Source of the DNA: Stenotrophomonas sp. ISL-67
GTDB lineage: Bacteria; Pseudomonadota; Gammaproteobacteria; Xanthomonadales; Xanthomonadaceae
Length of the DNA: 64,000 nucleotides
Assembly (NCBI RefSeq): GCF_018612915.1
Contig: NZ_JAGGRL010000002.1
Span: 186,001-250,000 of the forward strand
Direction: 5' to 3'
Position 1 is the first letter of the stretch. Every line of letters begins with the position of its first letter. Positions 35,514-45,857 of this stretch are shown here, in pieces. A program made the position numbers and the translations under genes. The notes under the pieces were generated by a model. The model made no database searches. It saw nothing but the letters and a program-made list of their open reading frames with translations, and was not told the DNA's origin.

Positions 35514-35986
35514 GGCTGGCCCGAATCGGGTCCACCGGGCCGACGTGGACACCGGACGACATGACCGGTGCCGGTGCCGCCGCCTCACCCGGGCGTTGGA
35601 ACCGCACGGGGGAACGGGTGATCTATGCCGCGCCCAGCCTGGCCATGGCGGTGCTGGAGACCGCCGCGCATATCGATGACAGCGGCTTGCCGCTGAACAA
35701 ATACGTCATCGAGATCGACGTGCCCGATGACGTATGGGCTGCGCGGTTGGTTATCCCGGCCAGCGCGCTACCGGTGGGCTGGGATGCGATTCCGCACGGG
35801 GTGGTGTCGATCGGCGTGGGGTCGAACTGGTACGCCAGTGGGGCTCAGGCGATTGTCGAGCTGCCGTCGGTGATCGCGCCGGAAGAAACCATTGTGGTGA
35901 TCAATGCGCAGCATGGGGACAGCCGACGGATGCGTGCGCGGGCTACGCGTCGGTTGCAGTACAACCTGTTGTTCCGGGGGCGTTAG
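35510..35986 (+). CDS. RES-domain toxin (NAD+ degrading)
   Basis: 158 residues, all RES domain. Family landmarks: RLARIGSTGPTW at the start, GRWNRTGERVIYAAPSLAMA with the conserved Arg/Tyr, AVLETAAHID with the conserved Glu, and the later Ser-containing segment SNWYASGAQAIVELPSVI. Characterised RES toxins such as MbcT and the Pseudomonas putida Res protein deplete NAD+. It ends eight bases before the convergent rsgA stop; no terminator is visible between them. Confidence 0.92.
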   Translation: MRLARIGSTGPTWTPDDMTGAGAAASPGRWNRTGERVIYAAPSLAMAVLETAAHIDDSGLPLNKYVIEIDVPDDVWAARLVIPASALPVGWDAIPHGVVSIGVGSNWYASGAQAIVELPSVIAPEETIVVINAQHGDSRRMRARATRRLQYNLLFRGR

Positions 35987-35994
35987 GGAGCGAC

Positions 35995-37083
35995 TCAGCG
36001 TTTTTTGGTGGGGCGCCACTGCGCGCCTTTACTTACGTGGCGGCGTTCGATGGCCTGCTGGGCCTGGCGTACGGCCAGCTTGGCGGCGGCGGCGGCTACT
36101 TCTTCCTTCAGCTTGAAGTAGTTGAGCAGGCGCTCTTCGTCCAGTTCACCGGAGTCGATGGCGGCACGTACGGCGCAACCCGGTTCGCGCTGGTGGGCGC
36201 AATCGCGGAAGCGGCACTGTTCGGCCAGCGCTTCAACATCGGCGAACCCCACTTCGCCCAGCGCTTCTTCCCCGGTCGGCTTGAGTTCGCGCATGCCGGG
36301 GGTGTCGATCAGGCAGGCACCGGACGGCATCGGAATCAGCGCGCGGTGGGTGGTGGTGTGGCGCCCCTTGGAATCGTTACCGCGCACCTCGGCGGTTTTC
36401 ATCAGCTCGTAGCCCAGCAGCGTATTGGTCAGGGTCGACTTGCCCGCGCCGGAGGAACCGACCAGCACCACGGTCTGCCCAGCCCCCAGCCACGGCAGCA
36501 GGGCGCTGGCGCTGGCCGGGTCGCGGCCGTTGATGGCCAGCAGCGGGATGTCCTGCGCGGCCAGCTCTTCCAGCACGGCCAGGGCGTCTTCGCTGTATTC
36601 GGTCTGGTCGGCCTTGGTCAGTACCACCACCGGGCGTGCGCCGCCGCCGCCGACCAGCATCAGGTAACGCTCGATCCGGCGCGGGTTGAAGTCCGCATCC
36701 AGGCCACAGACGATGAACACGGTATCGATGTTCGCCGCGATCACCTGCTGGTGGTAATGCTCGCCGGCCGCGCCGCGCTTGATAGCGGTGCGCCGGGGCA
36801 GCAGGGCCACGATCAGGATGCCGTCCAGCAGCACCCAATCGCCCACGGCCGCACGTTCGTGGCTGGGAAAGCGCGGGCGCTGCCATTCGGCGGGGGATTC
36901 GGTCTTGATGGCCGCGCCCGGGGCGTCGGCCACCACGTAGCCGGTGCGGTGCTGTTCGATCACCCGGCCCGGGCGGGCCTGCGGGTACTGCTCGAACAGG
37001 GCCTGCCAGGCAGGCAGCTCGGGGGCGCCTGCCCAGGGCCAGCCCATGGTCTGCAGGGCGCGGTAATCGATCGGTTCGCTCAT
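35995..37083 (-). CDS. rsgA: Ribosome small subunit-dependent GTPase A
   Basis: 362 residues. Late 30S assembly factor. It has an N-terminal OB-fold region, then the circularly permuted GTPase with the order G4-G1-G3: LTKADQTE, GSSGAGKSTLTNTLLG, TTTHRALIPMPSGACLIDTPGMREL, and a C-terminal zinc-binding region (CRFRDCAHQREPGC). The C-terminus is basic, with a KKR end. Monocistronic. Confidence 0.96.
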   Translation of the reverse strand: MSEPIDYRALQTMGWPWAGAPELPAWQALFEQYPQARPGRVIEQHRTGYVVADAPGAAIKTESPAEWQRPRFPSHERAAVGDWVLLDGILIVALLPRRTAIKRGAAGEHYHQQVIAANIDTVFIVCGLDADFNPRRIERYLMLVGGGGARPVVVLTKADQTEYSEDALAVLEELAAQDIPLLAINGRDPASASALLPWLGAGQTVVLVGSSGAGKSTLTNTLLGYELMKTAEVRGNDSKGRHTTTHRALIPMPSGACLIDTPGMRELKPTGEEALGEVGFADVEALAEQCRFRDCAHQREPGCAVRAAIDSGELDEERLLNYFKLKEEVAAAAAKLAVRQAQQAIERRHVSKGAQWRPTKKR

Positions 37084-37231
37084 GCGCCCATTCTAGAGGC
37101 CCACTTCCCCCGGCGTCTCAGCCATCGGCGGCAACTGCCCGCCAATACTGGGAATTTGCCCCGAAGCCCTTGCCCTGCAACGCAGCATTTCCGCTAGTAT
37201 GCGATTTCCATGCCCGACCCACGGCCCCGTC

Positions 37232-38506
37232 ATGTCCACGCCCCCGCTGAAGCCGCTTGCCACCCGCGAGCGCCTGTCCGAAGTCCGCTACGAGATCCGG
37301 GGCGAACTGGCGCGGCGAGCGCGTGAGCTGGAGGCGCAGGGGCGCAAGCTGATCAAGCTGAACATCGGCAACCCGGGCAACTTCGGGTTCCGCGCGCCGG
37401 AGCACCTGCAGCGCGCCATTGCCGACGACATGGGCCGCACCGATCCGTATACCCACCAGCAGGGCCTGCCGGAAGCACGCGAGGCGATTGCCGCGGCCTA
37501 CGCCCGCCGTGGCGCGCCCGATGCGCATCCGGACCGGGTGTTCATCGGCAACGGCGTCAGCGAGCTGATCGACCTGTCGTTGCGCGCGCTGCTCAATCCC
37601 GGCGACGAGGTGCTGGTGCCCTCGCCCGACTACCCGCTGTGGTCGGCGGCGACCATCCTCAACGACGGCCGCCCGGTGTACTACCGCTGCGCACCGGAGA
37701 ACGGCTTCCAGCCGGACCCGGTCGAAATCGAAACGCTGGTCTCCTCGCGCACGCGCGCCATCGTGCTGATCAATCCGAACAACCCCAGCGGCGCCAGCTA
37801 TTCGCGCGAGCTGCTGGAGCGCATCGTGGCCATCGCCGCCAGGCACAACCTGCTGCTGATGGTCGATGAGATCTACGACCAGATCCTGTACGACGACGCG
37901 CGATTCCAGCCGATGGCCCCACTGGCCGGCGAGCACCCGTGCATCACCTTCAGCGGCCTGAGCAAGGTGCACCGCGCCTGCGGCTGGCGCGTGGGCTGGG
38001 CGATGCTGTCCGGCGCCGCCGAACGGCTGGGTGAATTCCGCGCCGCGATGGACCTGCTCAGCGCGCTGCGCCTGTGCGCCAACGTGCCGGGCCAGTACGC
38101 GATCGATGCGGCGGTGAACGGCCCGGACACGGTGTCGGCGCTGTGCGCCCCCGGTGGGCGCCTGTACGAAACCCGCCGTGCGGTGATCGAGGCCTGCAAC
38201 GCCAGCGAGCATCTGTCGCTGGTCGCCCCGGCGGGTGCGCTGTACGCGTTCCCGGCCGTGGTGGGCGCGGCCGCGCGCAGCTTCGACGACCATGATTTCG
38301 CGCTGGAGCTGATGAACGAGGAAGGCGTGCTGGTAGTGCCCGGCTCGAGCTTCAACGTGCCCTACCGTCACCATTTCCGCGTGACCCTGCTGCCGGAGGC
38401 CGAGGTGATGCGCGATGTGTTCGCGCGCATCGACCGTGCGTTGGCCCGCCGCGCCGAAGCCAATACCAAGGTGGTACCGCTCAAGCCGCGCAGCGCGGTG
38501 GCTTGA
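37232..38506 (+). CDS. PLP-dependent class I/II aminotransferase (AlaA-like)
   Basis: 424 residues. Fold-type I aminotransferase: substrate-binding LIKLNIGNPGNFGFRAPEHL, cofactor segments VFIGNGVSELIDLSLRALL and VDEIYDQILYDD, and the Schiff-base lysine in ITFSGLSKVHRACGWRVGW. The similarity pattern is that of glutamate-pyruvate aminotransferase AlaA/AlaC, making alanine from pyruvate. The ATG at 37232 is chosen over one 33 bases upstream for a better family N-terminus. First of a tight four-gene run: SGNH hydrolase, methyltransferase and membrane protein follow at gaps of 1, 56 and -4 bases. Confidence 0.9.
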   Translation: MSTPPLKPLATRERLSEVRYEIRGELARRARELEAQGRKLIKLNIGNPGNFGFRAPEHLQRAIADDMGRTDPYTHQQGLPEAREAIAAAYARRGAPDAHPDRVFIGNGVSELIDLSLRALLNPGDEVLVPSPDYPLWSAATILNDGRPVYYRCAPENGFQPDPVEIETLVSSRTRAIVLINPNNPSGASYSRELLERIVAIAARHNLLLMVDEIYDQILYDDARFQPMAPLAGEHPCITFSGLSKVHRACGWRVGWAMLSGAAERLGEFRAAMDLLSALRLCANVPGQYAIDAAVNGPDTVSALCAPGGRLYETRRAVIEACNASEHLSLVAPAGALYAFPAVVGAAARSFDDHDFALELMNEEGVLVVPGSSFNVPYRHHFRVTLLPEAEVMRDVFARIDRALARRAEANTKVVPLKPRSAVA

Positions 38507-38507
38507 A

Positions 38508-39131
38508 GTGACGCTGTCCTACCTGGCACTGGGCGATTCCTACACCATCGGTGAGGGCGTGGCTCCGGCTGACCGCTGGCCGATGCAGCTGGCCACGGCC
38601 CTTCAGGAAGCCGGCCACGTGGTGGCCGAACCGCAGATCATCGCCACCACCGGCTGGACCACCGACGAACTGGAGGCTGGCATCGATGAGGCCGCGCCGC
38701 AGGGTCCGTTCGGGCTGGTCAGCCTGCTGATCGGGGTCAATGACCAGTACCGCGGGCGCAGCGTGGACGCCTACCGCCCGGCCTTCAGCGCTCTGCTGCA
38801 GCGCGCGCTTGGCTTTGCCGGCCAACAGCGGCGGCGCGTGCTGGTGCTGTCGATTCCAGACTGGGGCGTGACCCCGTTCGCGCGCGACCACAACCGCGAC
38901 CCGGCGCAGATCGCGCGCGAGCTGGACGCCTACAACGCGGCGGCGCAGGCGATCTGCGCCGAGCACCACGTGGCGTTCGTGGACATCACCGCGATCAGCC
39001 GCGAACGCGGTGCGGAACCGGCGATGCTGGTCGAAGACGGCCTGCACCCTTCCGCCGCGATGTATACCGAATGGACGCGCCGGGCCTTCCCGGTCGTCCG
39101 TACCCAACTGGATGACGAGGCAGCACGCTGA
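38508..39131 (+). CDS. SGNH/GDSL hydrolase
   Basis: 207 residues from a GTG one base after the aminotransferase stop, giving MTLSYLALGDSYTIGEGV. Block I GDSYTIGEG contains the nucleophilic Ser; LLIGVNDQYRGR is block III with the oxyanion Asn; VEDGLHPSAAMY contains the catalytic Asp/His pair. No signal peptide, so a cytosolic esterase or lipase-like enzyme of unknown substrate. Confidence 0.92.
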   Translation: MTLSYLALGDSYTIGEGVAPADRWPMQLATALQEAGHVVAEPQIIATTGWTTDELEAGIDEAAPQGPFGLVSLLIGVNDQYRGRSVDAYRPAFSALLQRALGFAGQQRRRVLVLSIPDWGVTPFARDHNRDPAQIARELDAYNAAAQAICAEHHVAFVDITAISRERGAEPAMLVEDGLHPSAAMYTEWTRRAFPVVRTQLDDEAAR

Positions 39132-39187
39132 GCACGGACGCGTTACCACTGGCCAGGGAACAGGCCCGCCGCATCGCGGATGCCTTC

Positions 39188-39829
39188 ATGCCGGCACAGC
39201 GCTTCGGCAACCGCCGCGATTATTACTACAGCCGCGGCAAGCTCGGCAGCGATCCGCTGTACCCAGGCGTGCTGCGCGCGCTGGCACCGTGTTCGCAGCC
39301 GCTGCTGGATATCGGCTGCGGGCTGGGGCTGCTGGCGCATGTATTGAGGCAGAGCCAACGCACGCAGCCCTATCTGGGCGTGGACATCGACGCGGACAAG
39401 ATCGCCCGTGCAGTGCGCGCCGGTAAACGTGCGGCGCTTGTTGACGCGCGCTTTGCCTGCGTGGATGCCAGCGCTGCCCTGCCCGACCACCAGGGCAGCG
39501 TGGCGCTGCTTGACGTGTTGCAGTACCTGCCAGCCGAGGCCCAGCCGGTGTTGCTGCATGAGGCGGCCGCGCGGGTTGCGCCCCGCGGGCGGCTGGTCAT
39601 CCGCACGACGCTGGCCGACAACAGCGGTCGCGACCGCACTACGCGGATTACCGACATGCTGGCGCATCTGGTGGGCTGGATGGGCACGCGCCCGCGGCAC
39701 TACCCCGATGCCGCCAGTGTGCGTGCACCGTTGGAAGCGGCGGGGCTGCAGCTGGAGATGGTGCCGCTTTATGGCAATACGCCGTTCAACAACTGGCTGG
39801 TGACAGCGGTACGTGGGGACGGCACGTGA
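39188..39829 (+). CDS. SAM-dependent methyltransferase
   Basis: 213 residues from the ATG at 39188. Class I fold: LLDIGCGLGLLAHVLRQS (motif I), YLGVDIDADKIARAV, FACVDASAALPDHQGSVALL (acidic loop) and AARVAPRGRLVIRTTLADN. Coding-like sequence extends upstream in frame to a CTG at 39128 (LARRQ-type helix, REQARRIADAFM), which overlaps the hydrolase stop, so the true start may be about 20 residues earlier at a non-standard codon. Substrate unknown. Confidence 0.85.
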   Translation: MPAQRFGNRRDYYYSRGKLGSDPLYPGVLRALAPCSQPLLDIGCGLGLLAHVLRQSQRTQPYLGVDIDADKIARAVRAGKRAALVDARFACVDASAALPDHQGSVALLDVLQYLPAEAQPVLLHEAAARVAPRGRLVIRTTLADNSGRDRTTRITDMLAHLVGWMGTRPRHYPDAASVRAPLEAAGLQLEMVPLYGNTPFNNWLVTAVRGDGT

Positions 39830-40173
39830 ACGATCCTCGCCCGCGGCATTCCGCTTTGGGCATCGCGGCACTGGTGGTGAGCTTGGTGGCGCTGGTGCTG
39901 TTTGCCGTGACCGCGCACGTGGCCCACCTGCCCCGCCATGCAGGCATGCACGAGATGCCGGTGGCAGTGCTGGTGATGCTGTTCGTGTGCCTGGGGGTCA
40001 CCGTGGTCGGCCTGCTGCTGGGCATCGGCAGCGCGTTGCAGCACCAGCGGCGGCGGGTCACCGGCGTGCTGGCACTGGGATTGTCGATCACCCTGCTGTG
40101 GGCGCAGGTGTCGCTTGGCAGCTGGGTGCACCAGCAGTGGCAGGATGCGCACCCGAGCGTGGGTGGGTCATGA
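39826..40173 (+). CDS. Hypothetical small membrane protein
   Basis: 115 residues from a GTG overlapping the methyltransferase stop (GTGA). Three hydrophobic segments: about 11-31 (LGIAALVVSLVALVLFAVTA), 45-68 (VAVLVMLFVCLGVTVVGLLLG) and 79-97 (VTGVLALGLSITLLWAQVS). Last gene of the aminotransferase run. Not recognised. Confidence 0.75.
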   Translation: MNDPRPRHSALGIAALVVSLVALVLFAVTAHVAHLPRHAGMHEMPVAVLVMLFVCLGVTVVGLLLGIGSALQHQRRRVTGVLALGLSITLLWAQVSLGSWVHQQWQDAHPSVGGS

Positions 40174-40266
40174 ATGCCTGACGGACGGCTTCGGTGGGGT
40201 TAAACGCCGGAAACGTGATCGCGGCGTGGTGTTGATCGATTTCGGATGCCTGGGCCGCGCTGTGCG

Positions 40267-40379
40267 CGGCGTCCGGCCAACGGCCGGGGCTACGAATTGT
40301 TACGGACCCATCAGGATCGGGATCAATCAACCAAGGGCGCCGGGAACCCTCGGTAGCGCCGGCCGTTGGCCGGCCCACG
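40267..40379. repeat. Inverted REP pair of the GCCGGCC class
   Basis: GTCCGGCCAACGGCCGGGGCTAC (to about 40293) and GTAGCGCCGGCCGTTGGCCG (from 40353) lie between the convergent membrane protein and deacetylase genes. Confidence 0.85.
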
Positions 40380-40383
40380 GATA

Positions 40384-41163
40384 TCACGACGTCGGCAATA
40401 CCGCGCGCAGGCCGCGCGCCTGGATCGCCTGCAACACCCCTTCGATGATGGCCAGGTTGTGGCCGTGGGCGGCGCCTTCATGCAGCAGGATGATCGCGCC
40501 GGGGCGCAGGTCTGCGACGATGCGGTTGATGACCTGCTGCGGCTGGCAATCCACGCCGTCGAAGCCGCGTGCACTCCAGCCGACCCGGGTCAGGCCCCAC
40601 TGTTGCAACGCCGGCGCGACGAACGGGTTGGTCATGCCCACCACCGAGCGGTACCAGCGCGGCGGGCTCCCGGCGATGTCGGCCAAGGCCTGCTGGCACT
40701 GCGCGATCTCGTCGGCCATGGTGGCCGGGCCGAGCCGCCAGAAGCGGGTCTGCGGGTGGCTGTGGCTGTGGTTGCCCAGGTCGTGGCCACGGGCCAGCAC
40801 CTGCCGGACCCGCTCCGGCCGCGCGGCAGCGCGCTCGCCGACCATGAAGAAGGTGGCCTTGGCCTGGTAGCGGTCCAGCAGGTCCAGCACCGCCGGGGTC
40901 TCGGCCGAGGGGCCGTCGTCGATGGTCAGCCAGACCTGTTCAGCCGGTTCCGGCAGCTGGCTCAGCACCGGCGCGTAGAAGCGGCTGTTGGGTAGGAATA
41001 CCGGCACCATGAACAGTGCATGGGACGCCACCATCAGCGGCAGCCCGATGGCCCAGCCCAAGCCCCACCAGGCCAGTACCACGGCCAGCTGGGACAGCAG
41101 CAGCCAGGGCAGCCAGCGCCACGGGCGACGGGGAATGTGATGCAACGTTTCCGGTACGGTCAT
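40384..41163 (-). CDS. Membrane-anchored polysaccharide deacetylase (NodB homology)
   Basis: 259 residues from the ATG at 41163. Two N-terminal membrane segments (WLPWLLLSQLAVVLAWWGLG and PLMVASHALFMVPVFL), then a CE4 NodB domain: VWLTIDDGPSAETPAVLDLL (catalytic and metal Asp pair), GNHSHSHPQTRFW (metal His pair), WSARGFDGVD and IILLHEGAAHG (the last His). Family enzymes deacetylate peptidoglycan, chitin oligomers or exopolysaccharide. The frame stays open for over a kilobase upstream, antisense to the next gene, but that part is shadow. Confidence 0.9.
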   Translation of the reverse strand: MTVPETLHHIPRRPWRWLPWLLLSQLAVVLAWWGLGWAIGLPLMVASHALFMVPVFLPNSRFYAPVLSQLPEPAEQVWLTIDDGPSAETPAVLDLLDRYQAKATFFMVGERAAARPERVRQVLARGHDLGNHSHSHPQTRFWRLGPATMADEIAQCQQALADIAGSPPRWYRSVVGMTNPFVAPALQQWGLTRVGWSARGFDGVDCQPQQVINRIVADLRPGAIILLHEGAAHGHNLAIIEGVLQAIQARGLRAVLPTS

Positions 41164-41223
41164 GCCCCATGATGCCATGCCGCGTAGAATGGGGAGTTCG
41201 AAGACACCCGGACCCTGACTGCC

Positions 41224-42150
41224 ATGTCCCTTGATCCCGCCCTGCGTTCGCGCATTGAATCCATCCTTACCGCCGACCGCGTCGTGCTGTTCATGAAGGG
41301 CCAGCCGAGCATGCCGCAGTGCGGATTCTCGGCCAAGGCCGTAGGCGCCCTGCAGGACCTGGGCGTGGAGTTCGCCCATGTCAACGTGCTGGCCGACGCG
41401 GACATCCGCGAAGGCATCAAGGCCTATGGCGAATGGCCGACCATCCCGCAGCTTTACATCGAAGGCGAACTGGTGGGCGGCAGCGACATCATCCTGCAGA
41501 TGGCCAGCAGCGGTGAGCTGAGTAGCGTGCTCGGCCTGGCTGCGCCCGACCGCACGCCGCCGAACATCACCGTGACCCCGGCGGCAGTGGAAATGCTGCG
41601 CGGCGCGCTGGCCGATGCACCCGGTGCCTCGCTGCAGCTGAGCATCGATGCCAGCTTCCAGCCGAACTTCCAGCTGGCCCCGCACGATGACAGCGCCATT
41701 GCCGCCGAATCCAACGGCCTGCGCGTGCAGTTCGACCTGACCAGCGCACGCCGCGCCGACGGCATCACCATCGACTGGGTGGACGACATCCGCGGCAAGG
41801 GCCTGGCCATCGACAACCCCAACGCGCCGAAGGCGGTGCAGGAACTGGCCGTTCGCGACGCCGACGACCAGCGCCGCGCCGGCACCCTGACCGTGGTGGA
41901 CGTGCGCCCGGCAGACGAGCGCGCCATTGCGGCGATCGAAGGCACGTTCGACACCTTCGACGGCGACAACCGTGCCCGCCTGGAAGCCCTGCCCAAGGAC
42001 ACCCCGCTGGCCTTCCTGTGCCACCACGGTGGCCGCAGCGCGCAGGCCGCCGAGCAGTTCCGTGCATTGGGTTTCAGCAAGGTCTACAACATCACCGGCG
42101 GCATCGATGCCTGGTCGGATGCGGTGGACAACAGCGTGCCGAAGTATTGA
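41224..42150 (+). CDS. Monothiol glutaredoxin/A-type carrier-like/rhodanese fusion
   Basis: 308 residues, three domains. Residues 1-105: monothiol glutaredoxin with the Fe-S-binding CGFS motif (Cys33), FMKGQPSMPQCGFS and WPTIPQLYIEGELVGGSDI. Residues about 112-210: an IscA/HesB-like fold (ITVTPAAVEMLRGALAD...DDIRGKGLAIDNPNAP) without any of the Fe-S cysteines. Residues about 215-308: rhodanese with VVDVRPADE and active-site loop FLCHHGGRSA (Cys266). Stand-alone Grx4 proteins deliver [2Fe-2S] clusters; the added rhodanese suggests coupling to sulfur or persulfide chemistry. Usual GrxD length is about 110 residues. A strong terminator follows. Confidence 0.93.
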   Translation: MSLDPALRSRIESILTADRVVLFMKGQPSMPQCGFSAKAVGALQDLGVEFAHVNVLADADIREGIKAYGEWPTIPQLYIEGELVGGSDIILQMASSGELSSVLGLAAPDRTPPNITVTPAAVEMLRGALADAPGASLQLSIDASFQPNFQLAPHDDSAIAAESNGLRVQFDLTSARRADGITIDWVDDIRGKGLAIDNPNAPKAVQELAVRDADDQRRAGTLTVVDVRPADERAIAAIEGTFDTFDGDNRARLEALPKDTPLAFLCHHGGRSAQAAEQFRALGFSKVYNITGGIDAWSDAVDNSVPKY

Positions 42151-42180
42151 AAGGCGCCGGGCACGGCCCGGCACCGACAC

Positions 42181-42205
42181 GTAGTGACACGCCACGCGTG
42201 TCAAG
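42181..42205. repeat. REP element
   Basis: GTAGTGACACGCCACGCGTG followed by TCAAG, between the fusion-gene stop and its terminator. Confidence 0.8.
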
Positions 42206-42228
42206 CGATACGTATCACGCAACAAAAG

Positions 42229-42255
42229 AACGCCGGCATTGCCGGCGTTTTTTTT
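42229..42255 (+). terminator. Rho-independent terminator of the glutaredoxin fusion gene
   Basis: Perfect stem AACGCCGGC / GCCGGCGTT with an ATT loop followed by eight T. Confidence 0.95.
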
Positions 42256-42291
42256 GATCATTCACCGTCGTTACCGGACGTTGAGATGTTC

Positions 42292-42316
42292 GTAGAGCGA
42301 CGCCCTGCGTCGCTAC
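42292..42316. repeat. REP element
   Basis: GTAGAGCGACGCCCTGCGTCGCTAC in the 3' region of the convergent DUF924 gene; a perfect GTAG...CTAC palindrome of a further sequence class. Confidence 0.8.
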
Positions 42317-42326
42317 ACACCATCGG

Positions 42327-42866
42327 TCAGCCCGCAAACCCGCCCTCGGCAAGGTAATCCAGCTCCTCCGGCGTCGGCATCCGCCCCAGCACCGCATTGC
42401 GGTGCGGGAAGCGGCCGAAGCGGCGGATGATGTCACGGTGCAGTTCGGCGTATTGCAGGTATTCCTTGTCGCCCAGTACGTCGAACATCGCAACCGAGCG
42501 CTCCTGGTCCTGCGGGTCTTCGGAATGCTCGAACGGCAGGTAGATGAAAGCGCGCAGCTTGGGCACCAGCTGCAGGTCCAGGCCCTCTTCCACTGCGCGC
42601 ATGGCGTAGTGGCGGGCCAGTCCGTCGGTGGCGTAGGAATGGGCGGTGGCGCGGAAGCAGTTGCGCGGGAACTGGTCGAGCAGGATCATCAACGCCAGCG
42701 CGCCATCGGCCGATTCCAGCCAATGTTCGCGCGCGCGGCGCGCGGCAGCGTAATGTTCGTCAAGAAACGCCGCGCGGAAACGCGCATCGAACGCGTCATC
42801 GCGCGCGAACCACTGCTGTGGTCCCGCATCGCGCCAGAATTCCACTACTTGTGCCGCCACGTCCAT
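42327..42866 (-). CDS. DUF924 family protein
   Basis: 179 residues, entirely the DUF924 (TPR-like helical) family: VVEFWRDAGPQQWFARDDAF at the start, the signature LMILLDQFPRNCFRATAHSY with the conserved DQFPRN, FIYLPFEHSEDPQDQERSV, and HRDIIRRFGRFPHRNAVLGR near the end. Widely conserved in proteobacteria and some eukaryotes, function unknown. Cytosolic; single-gene unit. Confidence 0.9.
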   Translation of the reverse strand: MDVAAQVVEFWRDAGPQQWFARDDAFDARFRAAFLDEHYAAARRAREHWLESADGALALMILLDQFPRNCFRATAHSYATDGLARHYAMRAVEEGLDLQLVPKLRAFIYLPFEHSEDPQDQERSVAMFDVLGDKEYLQYAELHRDIIRRFGRFPHRNAVLGRMPTPEELDYLAEGGFAG

Positions 42867-42920
42867 TCAGTGCCCCTGCGGGCGGTGCGCCTTCCCGGCG
42901 CCCCTCCCAAGCCATTGCCA

Positions 42921-43070
42921 TCATTCGTCAAAGCGCAGATGTCGGACCGACTTGCCATTGCGCCGTATTAGCTTAAGCGCCTCGATACCGATCTGGATAT
43001 GGTTTTCGACGAACCGGGAGCTGACCTTGGCATCGGCGGCATCGGTGTTGACCCCGAATGCGGCATGCAC
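42921..43070 (-). pseudogene. C-terminal remnant, probably of an AMP nucleosidase-like gene
   Basis: A 49-residue open stretch, from a GTG at 43070, with strong protein character: FGVNTDAADAKVSSRF, then VENHIQIGIEALKLI and KSVRHLRFDE at the stop. This ending resembles the C-terminus of the AMP nucleosidase-like (nucleoside phosphorylase superfamily) proteins. Upstream in frame there is a stop within about 15 codons and then the amidohydrolase gene, so the rest is missing. Called as a decayed remnant; the family assignment is from memory of the C-terminal pattern and is tentative. Confidence 0.5.
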
Positions 43071-43141
43071 TTGGCCACTTGGCAACGCGCCGGCCAGCGG
43101 CTAGCGTCGCGGGTGATCTTTCACGCCGCATCGGGGATGAC

Positions 43142-44547
<1,406 letters not shown>

Positions 44548-44551
<4 letters not shown>

Positions 44552-45813
44552 CCGCGCGTTCGATGGTTCCACTGCTGGTGCTGGCACTGCTGGGGGCCGC
44601 ACCCGCCAGCGGGGCGCAGGACCTGCTGATCCGCAACGCCACGGTGCACACCGCCAGCGCGCGCGGCAGCCTGGAACACGGCGACGTGCTGGTCCAGGGC
44701 GGGGTGATCCGGGCGGTCGGCACCGGCCTGGCCGCACCGGCCGGCGCCACCGTGGTGGAAGCCAACGGCCGCCCGCTGACACCGGCGTTGTTTGGCGGCA
44801 TCACCGATATCGGTATCGATGAAGTTTCCGGTGAATCGACCACGGTGGACAGTTCACTGAAGCTGGAAGACCAGCCGATGCGCCCGGAGTTCGACGTCAC
44901 CCTGGCCTACAACCCGGCCTCGGTGCTGATTCCGGTCGCCCGCCTGGACGGCATCGGCTTCACCGCGCTGGGCGCCAACACCGACGGCAGCTTCATTGCC
45001 GGCCAGGGCGGGGTGATGCGGCTGGACGGCAGCGCCGACCCGATCGGCCCGCGGGCGCTGTTCATCCGGCTGGGCTCGTCCGGGGCCGAACTCACCGGCA
45101 GCTCCCGCGCGGCACAGTGGATGCTGCTGGAGCAGATGGTGGGCGAAGCGCGCGGCCAGAGCTCGGTCGATTCGCCGCATGCCCTGCTCACCCCCGCCGG
45201 CCGCGCCACGCTGGCGCGCTACCTGGCCGGCCAAGGGCGGCTGGTGATTGAAGTGGATCGCGCGGCGGACATCCGCCAACTGCTGCGCTGGGCCGCGCGC
45301 GAGAAGGTGAGCATCGCCATCGCCGGCGGTGCCGAGGCGTGGCGCCTGGCCCCGCAGCTGGCCCAGGCCAACGTGCCGGTGTTCGTGGACGCGCTGGGCA
45401 ACCTGCCGGCCACGTTCGACCAGCTCGGCGCCACGCTGGAGAACGCCGCGCGCCTGCATGCGGCCGGCGTGCAGGTCAGCTTCGCCCAGCGCGACGATGC
45501 CTCGCACAACGCGCGCAAGATGCGCCAGCTGGCCGGCAATGCCGTGGCCAACGGCCTGCCCTGGCAGGACGGCCTGGCCGGCCTGACCCGGGTACCGGCG
45601 CAGGTGCTGGGCGTGGGCGACCGGCTGGGCAGCATCGAGGTGGGCAAGCTGGCCGACCTGGTGCTGTGGGAAGGCGACCCGCTGGATGTGGGCCACTACG
45701 CCGAGCAGGTCTGGCTGGGCGGGCGCGCCATGCCGATGCGTTCGCGCCAGACCGAACTGCGCGACCGCTATGCCGCCCCGGCCGGCAGCGAACCCAGGGC
45801 GTATTCGCGGTAA
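44548..45813 (+). CDS. Amidohydrolase paralogue lacking the HxH motif
   Basis: 421 residues from a GTG overlapping the previous stop by four bases. Signal peptide (about residues 1-23, ending ASG-AQ). Same fold as its neighbour (LLIRNATVHTASARGSLEHG; GSIEVGKLADLVLWEGDP), but at the HxH position it reads LTPALFGGITDIGIDEVSGE, so the first metal ligands are absent, and the barrel lacks the other His clusters. Probably a non-catalytic partner or chaperone subunit of the upstream enzyme. Paired amidohydrolases of this type are common in xanthomonads. Confidence 0.9.
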
Positions 45814-45857
45814 GGTCCGCATGACGCCAAGGCCGGGCCCTGCCCGGCCGGAATCCC

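Noticed and set aside
41164..42261. A 625-codon frame that would fuse new sequence to the polysaccharide deacetylase
   Set aside because: The extra N-terminal part is exactly antisense to the glutaredoxin fusion gene and has no protein features.
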